From assembly GCA_963854835.1 (NCBI GenBank), contig OY978526.1:46191140-46255139 (forward strand): a DNA stretch of 64,000 bases. Direction: 5' to 3'. The position numbers and the translations under genes were made by a program. Shown here piece by piece: positions 11,076 through 23,447 of the stretch. The DNA comes from Megamerina dolium. Its lineage: Eukaryota > Arthropoda > Insecta > Diptera > Megamerinidae. Position 1 is the stretch's first letter. Every line of letters starts with the position of its first letter. The notes under the pieces were generated by a model. The model did no database searches and had not been told where the DNA came from. It worked only from the letters and a program-made list of their open reading frames with translations.

Positions 11076-13170
11076 TTGAAGGAATCTCCGGAGATATAGA
11101 CATAGATATATATTCGTGATCAGCGTCGCTTAAATTTTCGATTTAACGATGTCCGTCCGTCCGTCCGTCCGTCTGTCTGTCACCTGGCTGGTTCGCACGA
11201 TAACTTGAGTAAATATTGAGCTATTTCGATGAAATTTGGCATAAGTAATATATGATCCAATGGTACGGAGGGGATTTATATTGGGCATGATCGGTCAATA
11301 ACCACGCCCACACCAAGCATTCAAAGCGACTAACCTCGAAATTTTCAAAATCTTTAACTTGCTATACCACTTGGGACAACAATATTTGGCACTTAGACTT
11401 ATATTATACTACTATATAACCTCGCCAAAAGTGGTTGAGCCACGCCTACTTTTTAGCGTAGCTCTCATACAAAGTGTCTGTACTTCTTTTAAATTGAAAC
11501 AGCTGTAACTTCTACAATCTTCTGTCCAGAATAACCATAATTGACATTTAGATTAACATAGTAGTCGGAAATAATATGGCAGCAAATCAGTGTGCCACGC
11601 CTACTCCTTTTTGGGTCTCCCATACAAAGTTGCGGAAATTAAAAAAAAAGTTACCGGTTATAACTTGCAAACTATTCAGCGTAGAATAACGAGATTTAAG
11701 GTGTGGATTAGTATTGTACGAGCAACTAGGCTCACAGAAAATGGGCTCAACACGCCCACTGTTTATCGTAGCCCCCATACAAATTTTAAATTAAAACAGA
11801 TGTAACTTCGGCAATCTTCTGTCTAGAATAATCATAATTGACGCTTAAATTAATATCATAGTCGGCAAAAATCTGGCAGAAAATCAGTGTGCCATGCCCA
11901 CTCCTTTATGAGTCTCCCATACAAAGTCAAGGGAATTAAACTAAAATTTTTAAGCTCCATAACTTACAAACCATTTAGCGTAGGACAACGAGATTTAAGG
12001 TATGGAATAGTATTGTGCGAGCAACTAGACTCATAGGAAATGGGCGCGCCATGCCCACTGTTTATTGTAGCCCCCATACAAAATGACTGAAATTCTTTTA
12101 AATTTAAACAGCTGTAACTTCAGCAATCTTCTGTCTAGAATAACCATAATTGACACTTAGATTAACATGGCAGTGAGAAATAATATGGCAGAAAATCAGT
12201 GTGCCACGCAAAGTTGCGGAAATTAAAAAAAAAGTTACCGGTTATAACTTGCAAACTATTCAGCGTAGGACAACGCGATTTTAGGTATGGAATAGCATTG
12301 TACGAGCAACTAGGTTCATAGAAAATGGGCGCACCACGCCCACTGTTTATCGTAGCCCCCATACAAATTTTAAATTGAAACAGCTGTAACTTCGGCAATC
12401 TTCTGTCTAGAATAACCATAATTGACGCTTAAATTAATATCGTAGTCGGCAAAAATCTGGCAGAAAATCAGTGTGTTACGCCCACTCCTTCATGAGTCTC
12501 CCATACAAAGTCAAGGGAATTAAACTAAAAGTTTAAGCTCTATAACTTACAAACCATATAGCGTAGGACAACGAGATTTAAGGTATGGAATAGTATTGTG
12601 CGAGCAACTAGACTCATAGGAAATGGGCGCGCCATGCCCACTGTTTATTGTAGCCCCCATACAAAATGACTGAAATTCTTTTAAATTTAAACAGCTGTAA
12701 CTTCGGCAATCTTCTGTCTATAATAACCATAATTGACACTTAAATTAATATCGTAGTCAGAAATAATCTGGCAAAAAATCAGTGTGCCACGCCTACTCTT
12801 TCTATGGGCTCCCATACAGCGTAGAATAACGAGATTTAAGGTGTGGATTAGTATTGTACGAGCAACTAGGCTCACAAAAAATGGGCGCACCATATAGCTT
12901 TCGTACAAATGTCGGATTTACCTTAAACATTAAAACACCCATAACTTACTAAATAATACTCCAAGGTCAACCCATTGCAACCTATGTAGTTTAGTATTAT
13001 AGGCAGAAATTGATCCTCCAAAATTGGTGAGATACGCCTGCTTCTTAATGTAGGTCCTATACAAAGTAGTGGAAGAAAAGGATGGATATACGAGCAAACT
13101 TTTTATATATACCTCTACATATGCAGGGTATAATTTGGTCGGCCCCAGCCGACTGTAAGGAGATTTTTAT
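11076..13170 (+). mobile_element. Helentron-type DINE-1/mini-me-like element, copy B
   Basis: Follows the (TA)n tract. It has the head (CTTGAAGGAATCTCCGGAG, GATCAGCGTCG, (GTCC)n/(GTCT)n at about 11152-11180, GCTGGTTCGCACGATAAC), a central tandem array, and the tail TATGCAGGGTATAATTTGG followed by a GC hairpin (GTCGGC-CCCA-GCCGAC) ending GTAAGG near 13163. In the array, successive CCACGCC boxes of one half-unit start at 11595, 11892, 12203, 12476 and 12787, giving ~297-311 bp periods; the shorter step reflects a ~27-bp deletion at 12209. Non-coding. Confidence 0.8.
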
Positions 13171-13174
13171 TACT

Positions 13175-13629
13175 ACCTTTTACCCACAGACTACAATATG
13201 TTTATATCTATACTGAATATGTATATCACATATCTGATATATGTGAAAATATACTGACGCGATGGCTACATTTGCAGTAATTTTTCTAAATTCTTGTTAC
13301 GGTTTTAATTGAAGATAACCAAGTATAAATTAATATTGGAAAAAAAAACTTTTTTTATGCTAATTACTTTCCTTCTGTTTGAAAAGCTCTTGTGCCCATT
13401 ACGTGCATATATTAACGTGATTTTATTTAGTTATTTTATAATTAATAAGCTTCAATTGAAGATTTTCTTAAGTAGAGATTTTATTAAATATACTACGTAG
13501 ATGAAATGGACACAAGATTGAAATATGTCTGGTATTACACATACCTACATACCTACACATATATCCTCCCTTCATTTCAGTATGCCTGTCAAAGAGGAAA
13601 CTCTTTTGAGTCGGCTTTCTTTTTGTGAA
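13175..13629. other. AT-rich DNA, no gene seen
   Basis: Nothing recognisable. Short TACCTACATACCTACA runs near 13545 resemble retrotransposon tails but are too short to call. Confidence 0.4.
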
Positions 13630-13974
13630 GTCTAATAGCCTAGACAGACGGCAGCCTAATTCCAGATTACCGAGTTAATTTGAATTAATTCGGGCATTAA
13701 CTGCAGCTAATCCGCATAAACTCTATGAGTTAATTCTCAAAATAAAAGAGGATTAGGGCAATTTGCTATGGCAACACTGCTGAAAATTGTCTATTGTGAA
13801 TTTTTCTCCATCCATTTTACAAAATATTAGGTATGTTCGTTACAAAAACTTTCAACAATTGTTAACAGTTTTCAACATGAAAAGTGTTGGCGAACAATTA
13901 AATCCAGCTGTCAATTACGAACTGTGAATGTCAATTTACAAGTTTCTGATAGTTTTCAGTTCACGTACTTCTTG
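13630..13974 (+). repeat. Unclassified dispersed ~350-bp repeat, copy 1
   Basis: Matches 54042-54399 in inverted orientation over its full length, from GTCTAATA-CCTAGACAGACGG to CAGTTCACGTACTTCTTG, with scattered mismatches and small indels. It contains AT-rich palindromic segments (GAGTTAATT-GAATTAA) and no open frame. I did not find terminal inverted repeats, so its class is open. Confidence 0.7.
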
Positions 13975-14069
13975 TAGATTTTCTATAAGCGAGCCACAAT
14001 AGGCACAATAGGGGACTGCTACACTACACAATAGGCCACACAATACTATACAATAGGCATCTGCTTGTT

Positions 14070-14305
14070 TTGAATATTTGCAGAAAGGTGAGAGACTTCT
14101 TAATTTGATGGACACTTGGCCTACTATGAATGGACTATCGGTCAATATTGCTAAGATTGGTTTGCTCCTCAACACTAGAAGGAAAACACGGATGTCATCA
14201 GTTTTTTCCTTCTGTACTTTTCGGCTATCGAAGGTGGTTAAATTGATAGAAATAATCCATGACAATAAACTTCTATGGAAGTCACACGTTGAGCATTGGT
14301 CTGGA
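14070..14305 (+). pseudogene. LOA/R1-like reverse transcriptase fragment
   Basis: A 76-codon frame encodes LLNLMDTWPTMNGLSVNIAK, then LLLNTRRKTRMSSVF and finally SKVVKLIEIIHDNKLLWKSHVEHW. This corresponds to the region just after the YADD motif of LOA/R1 reverse transcriptases. The equivalent block in the element at 37637-41393 reads WCTEQGLSVNASKSETVLFT and then EVKYLGVILDNKLTWNSHVD. Both ends are truncated and there is no catalytic motif. It is an old fragment of a relative, not of the same family. Confidence 0.65.
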
Positions 14306-14309
14306 TAGG

Positions 14310-15855
14310 TTGATTTTACCTTATGGAATTGAAAAGGATACTTACGAGCCTCTAACGCATTGTCGCTTGATGGTGCCCGTGAGTTCTCCTGATACATCTG
14401 TCTCAGCTCTTGATGCTACTGTGCGCATTCTTTCGATTGAATGACCAACCATTGTAGTAATAATTCAGGTCGAAAATCAGCAAATTCAGTGGTAGTGCCA
14501 GAAAGCAGCTTAATACTTCCCGAGGAAGAGCCATGACATAAAAGGAGCAAAGAAACCTAACTGAAAATCTAGCAAGTCGAATAAGACATCTGATGCCACT
14601 AAAAAGGTTTAAATGCAGTAATAATTCCAAAAGCTGAACTGAATATCTTGCAAAAATGTGGCCTGCAGCACGAAGTTGGGCATCACATCTTCTGGATGCT
14701 GTAAGTAAACAAGAACCGAAGCCAAGCCAAGATTTAATATTTTCGCCTTCTGTCTAAGAAATCTTGTGACATATTAAGCTATTTTAAAATGAAATAAAAA
14801 GAAATTTGAATGAAAAAATTTGAAAAAAGTTTATTTCAGTAAATATTAGTCTAAATGATATCGTTGAGGAGATCTAATTTCGGTGTAACTGTCGAAGAGA
14901 TTACCTTTTGGCATTTAAATTCGATATAAAAACATTGGCACATTAAATTGAAAAGAGAGTCACACAGAATTGGTCTTACGGTAAACGAGTGTAAAACGAA
15001 GTAGTTAGTGTCAACACACAAAAAGTCCCAGCGGCTTCTGGAAAATACGACACTGTTGACTACTACGGTCCTAATGAGATTTGGATGAGATAAATAATTT
15101 CTAGCAAATGTGGTTCAGAGAATATTGCAAATAGTTGAAATCACAACGAGCTTTGAGTGTCATTTACAATTGCATGCGATTTGGAATTGTGAAAAACTTT
15201 CTACTACGTACTATCTTCCTTCATAAATATCGCATATTGCACATATGTGTCGCAATGAGAAGAGAAAATAATAGTTCGGATCTTCACGTAAATACGTATA
15301 GTTTTATGTTTAAAAAGATGAGAACATGTACCAATGAATTTCTGTGGAATACACTTCTATTACCGGTGAAGTTCTGCCCCGAGCGCTGTCGTACTTTTGT
15401 ATTTTTAGTGCTAACTTTGAACTTCATGCCTCTGTGTTGCTCACCGTAGACCGAACTTGCATTTCCAACGAAGAATGACATTCCAAACTACCAAACTGCC
15501 ACTCTCTGCGGATGCATGGTTCTCGACCATCACGTGCGGGTTTTTAAATCAATAAACACACTGTTAGGGATACACAAAATCGACTTTGGAAATAAGTTTG
15601 CATTATTTCCCAACGTTTTTGAAGCGTAAAGTGATTCATTTCGATCTTCGGAAATATGATACTTACTCTCAACACTTTCACTGACTTTCTGTCATTGGGA
15701 AAGTGCTGTCACTGTAAACATAACATATACTTAAAAAAAACACTAAATGGTCCACCATAAAGTTTTTGCCGATTCTAATTATATCTTCCATATTTAAATC
15801 GCAGTGGATATTGGAACTTTTATTCAATGTTCTTACTTCATGTACGCGTCTGGTC
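14310..15855. other. Unassigned DNA
   Basis: No supported gene. An open frame of 104 codons at 15135-15449 (plus) and one of 65 codons at 15284-15481 (minus) overlap each other and match nothing I know. I treat both as chance. Confidence 0.4.
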
Positions 15856-15905
15856 TAAATGAATACCAAGGTATTTCACGTGGGTGTTGCGGAACAGTAG
15901 TACTT
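15856..15905 (-). pseudogene. Possible jockey-like RT scrap
   Basis: On the minus strand a short in-frame piece reads HVKYLGIHLDQTRT and then a stop. VKYLGIHLD is the conserved block found after the YXDD motif in jockey-group reverse transcriptases. Flanking sequence does not extend the match, so this may be a remnant of about 50 bases or a coincidence. Confidence 0.35.
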
Positions 15906-16496
15906 AGTCCTTATATAAATTACTTAACATTTAAAATGTATCCCAATAAACAGGATTCTAAGCGTTCAGATGCTGCACACGGGATTGCTTTGTTGTTTAC
16001 ATTCTGCAAATCTGTGTTGCCAGAATCTGAAAATACAAACAGCTGCAGAGCCTATACAAAAAGGAAAAAGATTTAATTAATTATTTCAAATTAAAAAGAA
16101 AACAAGAATCTAAAATATGAATTTACTCGCATTTGTATTTGCTTCATTTCTAAAAAAATAATCAGAACAAGTAGCTAACTGCTCTGAGCACATTTTCTTT
16201 AATAATATGTTCTTCGTAAAGATCTAGTGGATGCAATTGATGCTGAGAAACTATTACCCGTAATGATTTTTGGATTGTACAAAATGTAAGCTATTGTAAG
16301 CTATTGTCAACCACATTAAGGTGTACACAGTGGAGCCACATGTGTAACTGGACATCATATGTAACTCAGATTCTGATGATAGCGATGATTTCGGTACCGA
16401 TGTAACAAGCGTCGAACCATCGCCCTCGAAAGAGCTGGAGCTATATTTGACAACAAATTATAAAACAAAACACATTATAAAAGTTCTGTAGATTTT

Positions 16497-16690
16497 TACG
16501 TTCTTTGTGTAAAGATTCCGACGAATGATTTTCTAGAACATTTTAACCCTCCAGCGACCTCCCAATTGCCATTTTATTCAGACTTTCTAAAAAGGAGGTC
16601 AAAACGACCTTTTTGTGAGAAGCTAGTGGATTAAAATGTTCTACAAAATTATTCCTCGTCAAATTTTACTCTATGTGTCAAAGCTACCTA
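16497..16690. mobile_element. Foldback/MITE-like inverted repeat
   Basis: A 26-base arm at 16524-16549 (AATGATTTTCTAGAACATTT...) pairs with 16628-16653, with three mismatches. Weaker pairing extends outward to about 16500 and 16685. The loop of about 78 bases contains a nested hairpin, AAAAGGAGGTC-AAAAC-GACCTTTTT, at about 16590-16614. No open frame. No clear target duplication was found. Confidence 0.55.
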
Positions 16691-16694
16691 TTTC

Positions 16695-17535
16695 CGATAT
16701 GAATATTAACCCTTAATTCCCACTTATTCTAAGGGCAGTCAGTCAAAAAATTGCAAATTTTATATGCCCATAAAAAAAAAAATTGGCCTAAGAATGCAAA
16801 AAGTTTTGGAGGTTTTACTATACTGTGTCATTGTTTAAGTGTATTATTATTTATTAGTAAACTCTTTTATACATTTTTGTTTGTTAATATAAATGAAATA
16901 ATAAACACCTAACACCTATTACTACCTGAAAATAACTTCTGATGCCTTACCTGAAAGGCCTGAATCTATGCCTTACTTAAATGGCCTAAAATATGGCCTG
17001 CTTACTTTAGGGAATTTCATGTCCGAAATCTGATGTCATACTTCAGTATGACATTTCGTAAGCAAAGGGAAATCAGTTAGTATTGCAAGTGGTATGGCAT
17101 GGACCTTACTGTTTATGCTGGATCTCGTGTATTGCCATACATAAGGCCTGAAAGCACCACTGTGAGGTTGTGCACGCACAAGTGGTTTCAGCCCATGGTA
17201 TAATTATAAAAGTAGAACAATAAGAGTGTTCTCAGGAATGAAAGAGAAGATACTTTTAGGAAACAGTACCTGACATTATAAGGAGCAGCCAAGAAAAATC
17301 CTTTAAATTTGCTCTACCTTTATCGTTATACCTTTTTGCTGTTTTGCTGTTTTGTTGCCTCTTTTGTTGTTTGGATGCCATTGTATTCGGTATTGTATCT
17401 CTGCCAAAGATTGTGCGACTAATCTCGGGAATAGTCTTTTCGCGATCAATAAAAAAAAATTAATATATTTAGAAATTTTCTACACTTTCCAGTAATTCGC
17501 TTTTCATTCAAAAATGATATGTTGCAAGTTAGCGT
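16695..17535. other. AT-rich DNA, no gene seen
   Basis: No recognisable gene or mobile element. Confidence 0.4.
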
Positions 17536-17538
17536 ATA

Positions 17539-17607
17539 TGGTACAGCGACGGTGATAGAACATACGATAGCAAAACACACGATATTTGGGTACCCAGGTT
17601 CGAAACC
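17539..17607 (+). promoter_or_regulatory. Candidate pol III internal promoter (tRNA-like remnant)
   Basis: GGTTCGAAACC at 17597-17607 fits the pol III B-box consensus exactly. TGGTACAGCGACGG at 17539-17552 resembles an A box. Spacing of 58 bases is longer than in a normal tRNA. No tRNA cloverleaf is evident, so this could be the head of a second SINE family or chance. Confidence 0.3.
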
Positions 17608-18135
17608 TAGAAGAGAAAATTCATAAATTTTATTTGTACATTTAAATTTGAAATATATGAATCGGAAATTATAATGTAATGAATGAAAATAAATTGTTTG
17701 ATCTGTACTCTGTACCCGTAAAATTGTAAATTGTCAAATAATTGGATAAAAATTTTTAACCCTATGACTAATCTACATTTATACCCATTCGGGTATAAAA
17801 GGGTATAATTGGTCTCTTCATAGGACATTCTCGAACAAAAGGGAACAGTTCACTCCAGTCACATTTTTTGCAGGGATTGTATAAATTCAGAAATACTAAA
17901 ACAAATAATCATAAATGTATAAATAAAAACGTAATAAAACTAGGCAAAAACTTTATGTAGTAGAAAGTAATACATTATTTTTCCAATAGATGGCTTTAGT
18001 AATATCTATCTCGGGTTGTATACGTGCGATTGGGTTACACTAAATGGAGTTAGATAGATAGGATTTCGTACTAAATAAACTTTTCAGACAGTTTTGTGAT
18101 TGCTTGACTCAGTATTGTTTGTCCACTCGTCATAG

Positions 18136-19117
18136 ATGGACACCAGTAAAGAGACAATACCACATATTTTACAGTTTTTCTTCAATAAAGGCAAAAACGT
18201 AAGCCAGACGGCTAAAAATGTGAATAGTGTTTACGGTCCTGATACTGTAACTGTACTGTTTCGTCGATTCCGTTCCGGTAATTTTCATGTCAAAGATGCA
18301 CCACGCTCTGGAAGGCCAATTGTCGAAAATATCGATTAAATAATGGAAATCGTCGAGTCTGACCGTCATGTAAGCACTGTTTCTATTGCCTAGGAGCTAA
18401 ATATTGCACAAAAAACCGTTTGGAACCATTTAAATAAGGCTGGATACAAAAAGAAGATCGATGAATGGATGCCACACGAGTTAACTCAAAAAAACCTCAT
18501 GGACCGAATTTCCATCGGCGAATCGCTGCTGAATCGCAACAAAATCGACCCATTTCTGAAACGGATGGTTACTAGTGATGAAAAGTGGGTCACTTACGAC
18601 AACGTCAAATGAAAACGGTAGTGGTGAACCAGCGCAAATGGTGGCCAAGCCAGGATTGTCGGTCAGGAAGGTTTTCCTATGTGTTTGGTGGGATTGGCAA
18701 GGAATCATTTACTATGAGCTGCTCCCCTACGGCCAAAAATTCGTACCTGTACTGTCAACAGTGAAGGAAGCAATCACCCAGAAGCGACCAGCTTTGGCCA
18801 ATAGGAGAGGAATTGTGGTCTATCAGGACAACGCCAGGCCATACACATCGATAATGACTCGCCAGAAGCAGGGAGCTTGGTTGGGAGGTTCTGATGCATC
18901 CGCCTTATAGTCCGGACCTGGCACCAAGTGATTACTACCTGTTCCTGTCTATCGCGAATGATTTTACTGGTGAAAAATTCGCCTCAAGAGAAGCTTGTGA
19001 AAATCGAATGTCCCAGTTTTTGCCAATAGGGACGAGGGTTTCTATGAGAGTGGCATTATGAAATTACCTTCAAAATGGCAACAAGTTATGGAGAAAAACG
19101 GTGCATATTTAACCTAA
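18136..19117 (+). pseudogene. mariner transposase pseudogene
   Basis: The frame opens MDTSKETIPHILQFFFNKG with an N-terminal helix-turn-helix (SQTAKNVNSVYGPDTV) and RSGRP linker. It continues past TAA and TAG stops to VWNHLNKAGYKKKIDEWMPH. The catalytic region shows RMVTSDEKWVTYDN (first Asp) near 18570-18600, VYQDNARPYTS (second Asp) near 18822-18850, and HPPYSPDLAPSDYYLF (third Asp) at about 18897-18940, spread over three frames. It ends LQNGNKLWRKTVHI. The D-D34D spacing pattern is that of mariner. At least two stops and three frameshifts make it dead. Terminal inverted repeats were not identified, but the unit ends just before the TIR of the next transposon at 19195. Confidence 0.85.
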
Positions 19118-19194
19118 ATCGGATCATTCTAACTATGCTAAATAAAACCTTAAATTTAATGCAAAAATAATGGATTTCTTTTTACTATACCTTA

Positions 19195-19820
19195 TAAAGG
19201 GTTTTCCATTAGGGACACAACAATTTCGTATCTTTATATGAATGCATATTTAAACTTTTTTAATCAACTGTCAATGTCAAATCGTTAGTTAAAGTCAACA
19301 TTTTCATGGTAAAGTTCACGAACCATCAACGTTTGGAAATTATTAAAAATTACTACCGAAAATCTGAGTCGGTGGTCGCAACTTTAAGAGCGAAAATCAT
19401 TTTCAGTGATGAAGCTCATTTCTGGCTCAATGGCTTTGTCAATAAGCAAAATATGCGTTATTATTCAGCAACAAACCCACAAGTGCTTCTTGAGACACCG
19501 TTGCATCCGCAAAAAGTTACTGTTTGGTGCGGTGATTGGGCCGTATTTTTTCGTGGATGAAAACGACCAATGGAGAGCGCAACCCTGCTATGTTGGAAGA
19601 TTATTTGTGGCCAGAATTGAATGAACTTAACATCAGAGAATCGCTTCAAAGAATCGACCGCTGTAAACGGGCTCGTGGTGGTCATATTACCGAAATCGAA
19701 TTTCATTCATAAAATGTAATGCTTGTAATATATCCACAATAAATTTGAACTCAATATCTCAAATATTTCTGTGTTTTATTAATAGATAAAATTGTTATGT
19801 CCCGAATGGAAAACCCTTTA
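19195..19820 (+). mobile_element. Deletion-derivative mariner-like element with intact TIRs
   Basis: Terminal inverted repeats of about 31 bases (AAAGGGTTTTCCATT-GGGACA-AACAATTT) lie at both ends and are flanked by TA at 19193-19194 and 19821-19822. Inside, the transposase start MVKFTNHQRLEIIKNYYRKS joins within 30 codons directly to FSDEAHFWLNGFVNKQNMRY. It continues through VTVWCGDW and, after a frameshift, to IDRCKRARGGHITEIEFHS. So the second half of the DNA-binding region and the stretch with the second and third catalytic Asp are deleted. It could only move with transposase supplied in trans. Confidence 0.8.
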
Positions 19821-19844
19821 TATTACATTATTATCATTATTATT

Positions 19845-20345
19845 TTAAATTTAAGGAAAATATTTTGCTAAAAGTGTAAATAAATATTTCAATATTATAT
19901 TAACAAATTGATTGATTTTGTTGTCTATTGAAGAAAGTTCTGTATTCATACTCTTGGTATAGAAATTATTTTGACTAGATAAATTATAATTTATTTTAAA
20001 ACCGATTCCTTAAATTTCTTAAAAATTGTAGCATCATATGGAATAATTTCCAATAATCTAATGTAAATACTTCAGAGTTGATTTGCTTACATATGTTACG
20101 AGCACACATGCATGCAGGTATGTAGCCTAGTTATATTGTTGAAATTTGTGTTACTAATTCATACTTATATTATAAGCTTTTAACTTTTTTATAAGCTTGT
20201 ATGAGTATGTAAATCTATGAATTTGATGACTGTAGGCGTAATTAATATTGCTTATTCAAGTGTAACTTAATAAAATTTTTCTCAGTTGGTTGGTTAGTTG
20301 ACTATATCGTGTCGTACAATATTTATAACTACCATATTTTTTCTA
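19845..20345 (+). repeat. Dispersed duplicate, copy 1 (partner 28260-28745)
   Basis: Matches 28260-28745 in direct orientation, clearest from about 20040 to 20310. Shared blocks include GTAATTAATATTGCTTATTC, AAGTGTAACTTA-TAAAATTT and CAGTTGGTTGGTT. No open frame. Divergence is considerable, so the duplication is old, or this is an unclassified mobile element. Confidence 0.65.
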
Positions 20346-20783
20346 TCAAATTACGGAAAACATACATAACCACTTACGCGCCAAGCGATAGCCCAAGCTT
20401 GTTTTCGATTCTGTTGTTGCGATTACCAGCAGTACACATTTACTAAAGTTCTGATCTGTCGTTCTAATATGTTGTTTAATTGCTTCGTCAATAAAGTAAA
20501 AGAGATATTTTTAATTCATTTCTCTCGTAATTTTTCCGGCCGATTTATCGATTATTTGTACTTATTACTTTTTGAAATGAAATCGTGATGTCATATTAAA
20601 ATGAATTTACCTCTTTCACGTTTTTAGATAAATATCACAAGGATGCAGCGGATGCAAAATCATACTTTAAAATGACAGTCGATGCGTTAAGAAGATTAGC
20701 AAATGGTATAGAATAGCTCAAGTACTATTTATTTAGTCACGCCCAATAAACAGGAATTTAAAGAATTTGCAGAGGACTTTTAA

Positions 20784-20850
20784 TGTATGTGATATCTCCC
20801 AAACTGTATGTGATATCTCCCAAACTGTATGTGATATCTCCCAAACTGTA
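20784..20850. repeat. Three tandem copies of a 21-base unit
   Basis: TGTATGTGATATCTCCCAAAC occurs three times head to tail with almost no change, then breaks into unrelated sequence. Confidence 0.9.
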
Positions 20851-20859
20851 TTCTGACCA

Positions 20860-21430
20860 ACTATGGTTCAATTTTTCATTTTCCATTATATTGAAAGCGA
20901 TTTTTATGTAGAATAAAACTAGTTATAAACTACTTGGCAAGGTTTTTGCATGCTTTCTTTAATCATTTATTTATTTTTTCAGTTGCAGCATTTGTCACCT
21001 TGAAGAGATAAGTATTGTCCAAATTTTTTGCGTTTTAATGCAGTAATCAGACAGATGCAAAAAGCAATGGAATTCACTACATATAAAAGCTTGGTATCTA
21101 TATATTCGCATTAGCATTCCGGACGCAAACGCATCTTAGGGGGTTCCACCTTAACGATTCCAATAAACAAAAACACATTGTTGACATGCTAATATGATTA
21201 TTATTACTACTATTATTACAAATTGTGTTTCACGTTAATGATGATGATGATGATGAGATGGTGATAATAATGATGATGGTGATATATGAGATCGTAAATA
21301 TTAATGCTTTATCATGGCTTACTTAAAATATCGTGGCGGCGGTGTCACATTATAGTCTTGACATAAACAGCTGACATCTGTTATTCTCGGTAATCAAGTT
21401 ACAATTTTAAATACTTCTGTGGAATAAAAA
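20860..21430. other. AT-rich DNA with a GAT-rich microsatellite
   Basis: An imperfect (GAT)n/(GGTGAT) stretch lies at about 21236-21285. No gene is visible. Confidence 0.5.
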
Positions 21431-21437
21431 AATGACC

Positions 21438-22545
<1,108 letters not shown>

Positions 22546-22549
22546 CAAT

Positions 22550-23445
22550 ATACAATGCCTATACAGTCGCCTTAGTTAGCATGATTTCACTTAGCCCTCT
22601 CTATCTCCTTCTCATTGTCTCTTTGTCTGGAAGAGGTTCTTGCCCATAGAAATGAAACCGCCAGCACACGCCTTCTACACTGAACTGCAGTAAATATGCG
22701 TTAACACTGCTACTGCTCTAATCAGTAGTAAAGCCGTACAGGACTAAATCAAATTAAATACGAAAATTCAATTTTGTCCAAAAGACATTAAGTATGTATT
22801 ATTTGCCTCTTTTTAAATCTGCATATTCTTGAGGTTTCATGCCATTCAAGCGACGATATCACATTACTTTTTTTGATTAGAACTTTGTCACATAAAACAA
22901 TTTTTTTTTTTCATATGACAGTTTCCGCATTTTTGCGAATGAAATCAATTTTGAAAAGTTGGTTAAAATCCAACGAATAAACATAGATTAAATGAAAACC
23001 ATTTTTTAATGCTGAAAGCTTAGAGCAGTCTCAAGTTAAGACGACTGAAAATAATTTGTTCAACGCATATTGGCTCTTCTCTAACAGATGAAATTTACTG
23101 AATTCTGCAGTTCTATTTGGATCTCAGAAATTTATCGCCTCGTACAAAGAGCAAACTCATTACACAATCAAAAAGACCGCACTGTGTAATGTAACACAAA
23201 CCAGTTGGCAATTACAAACAAATTTACTCAGTTTACTGAGTTCTGAAATATGCAAGTTTTCATGTTTTTTATTTCATTTTTGTTGCAAATACATATATAT
23301 ATATGATATTATAAATATCATAATGTCATCCAGCTGGAATGCTTTATATCTTTATATATCTCTTTGCTTTCGCTACTCAAACTCTCAAAATCTCTGAAAT
23401 TACTTTGTGCTCGAAATATAAGTTATTCACATATTTATAATAATT
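22550..23445. other. AT-rich DNA, no gene seen
   Basis: No supported feature. Confidence 0.4.
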
Positions 23446-23447
23446 TG

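Noticed and set aside
10633..11103. 156-codon open frame
   Set aside because: It is the translation of the (TA)n microsatellite (IYIYIY), not a gene.
15135..15481. Overlapping 104- and 65-codon frames on opposite strands
   Set aside because: No domain, no homologue known to me, and both cannot be real; treated as chance.
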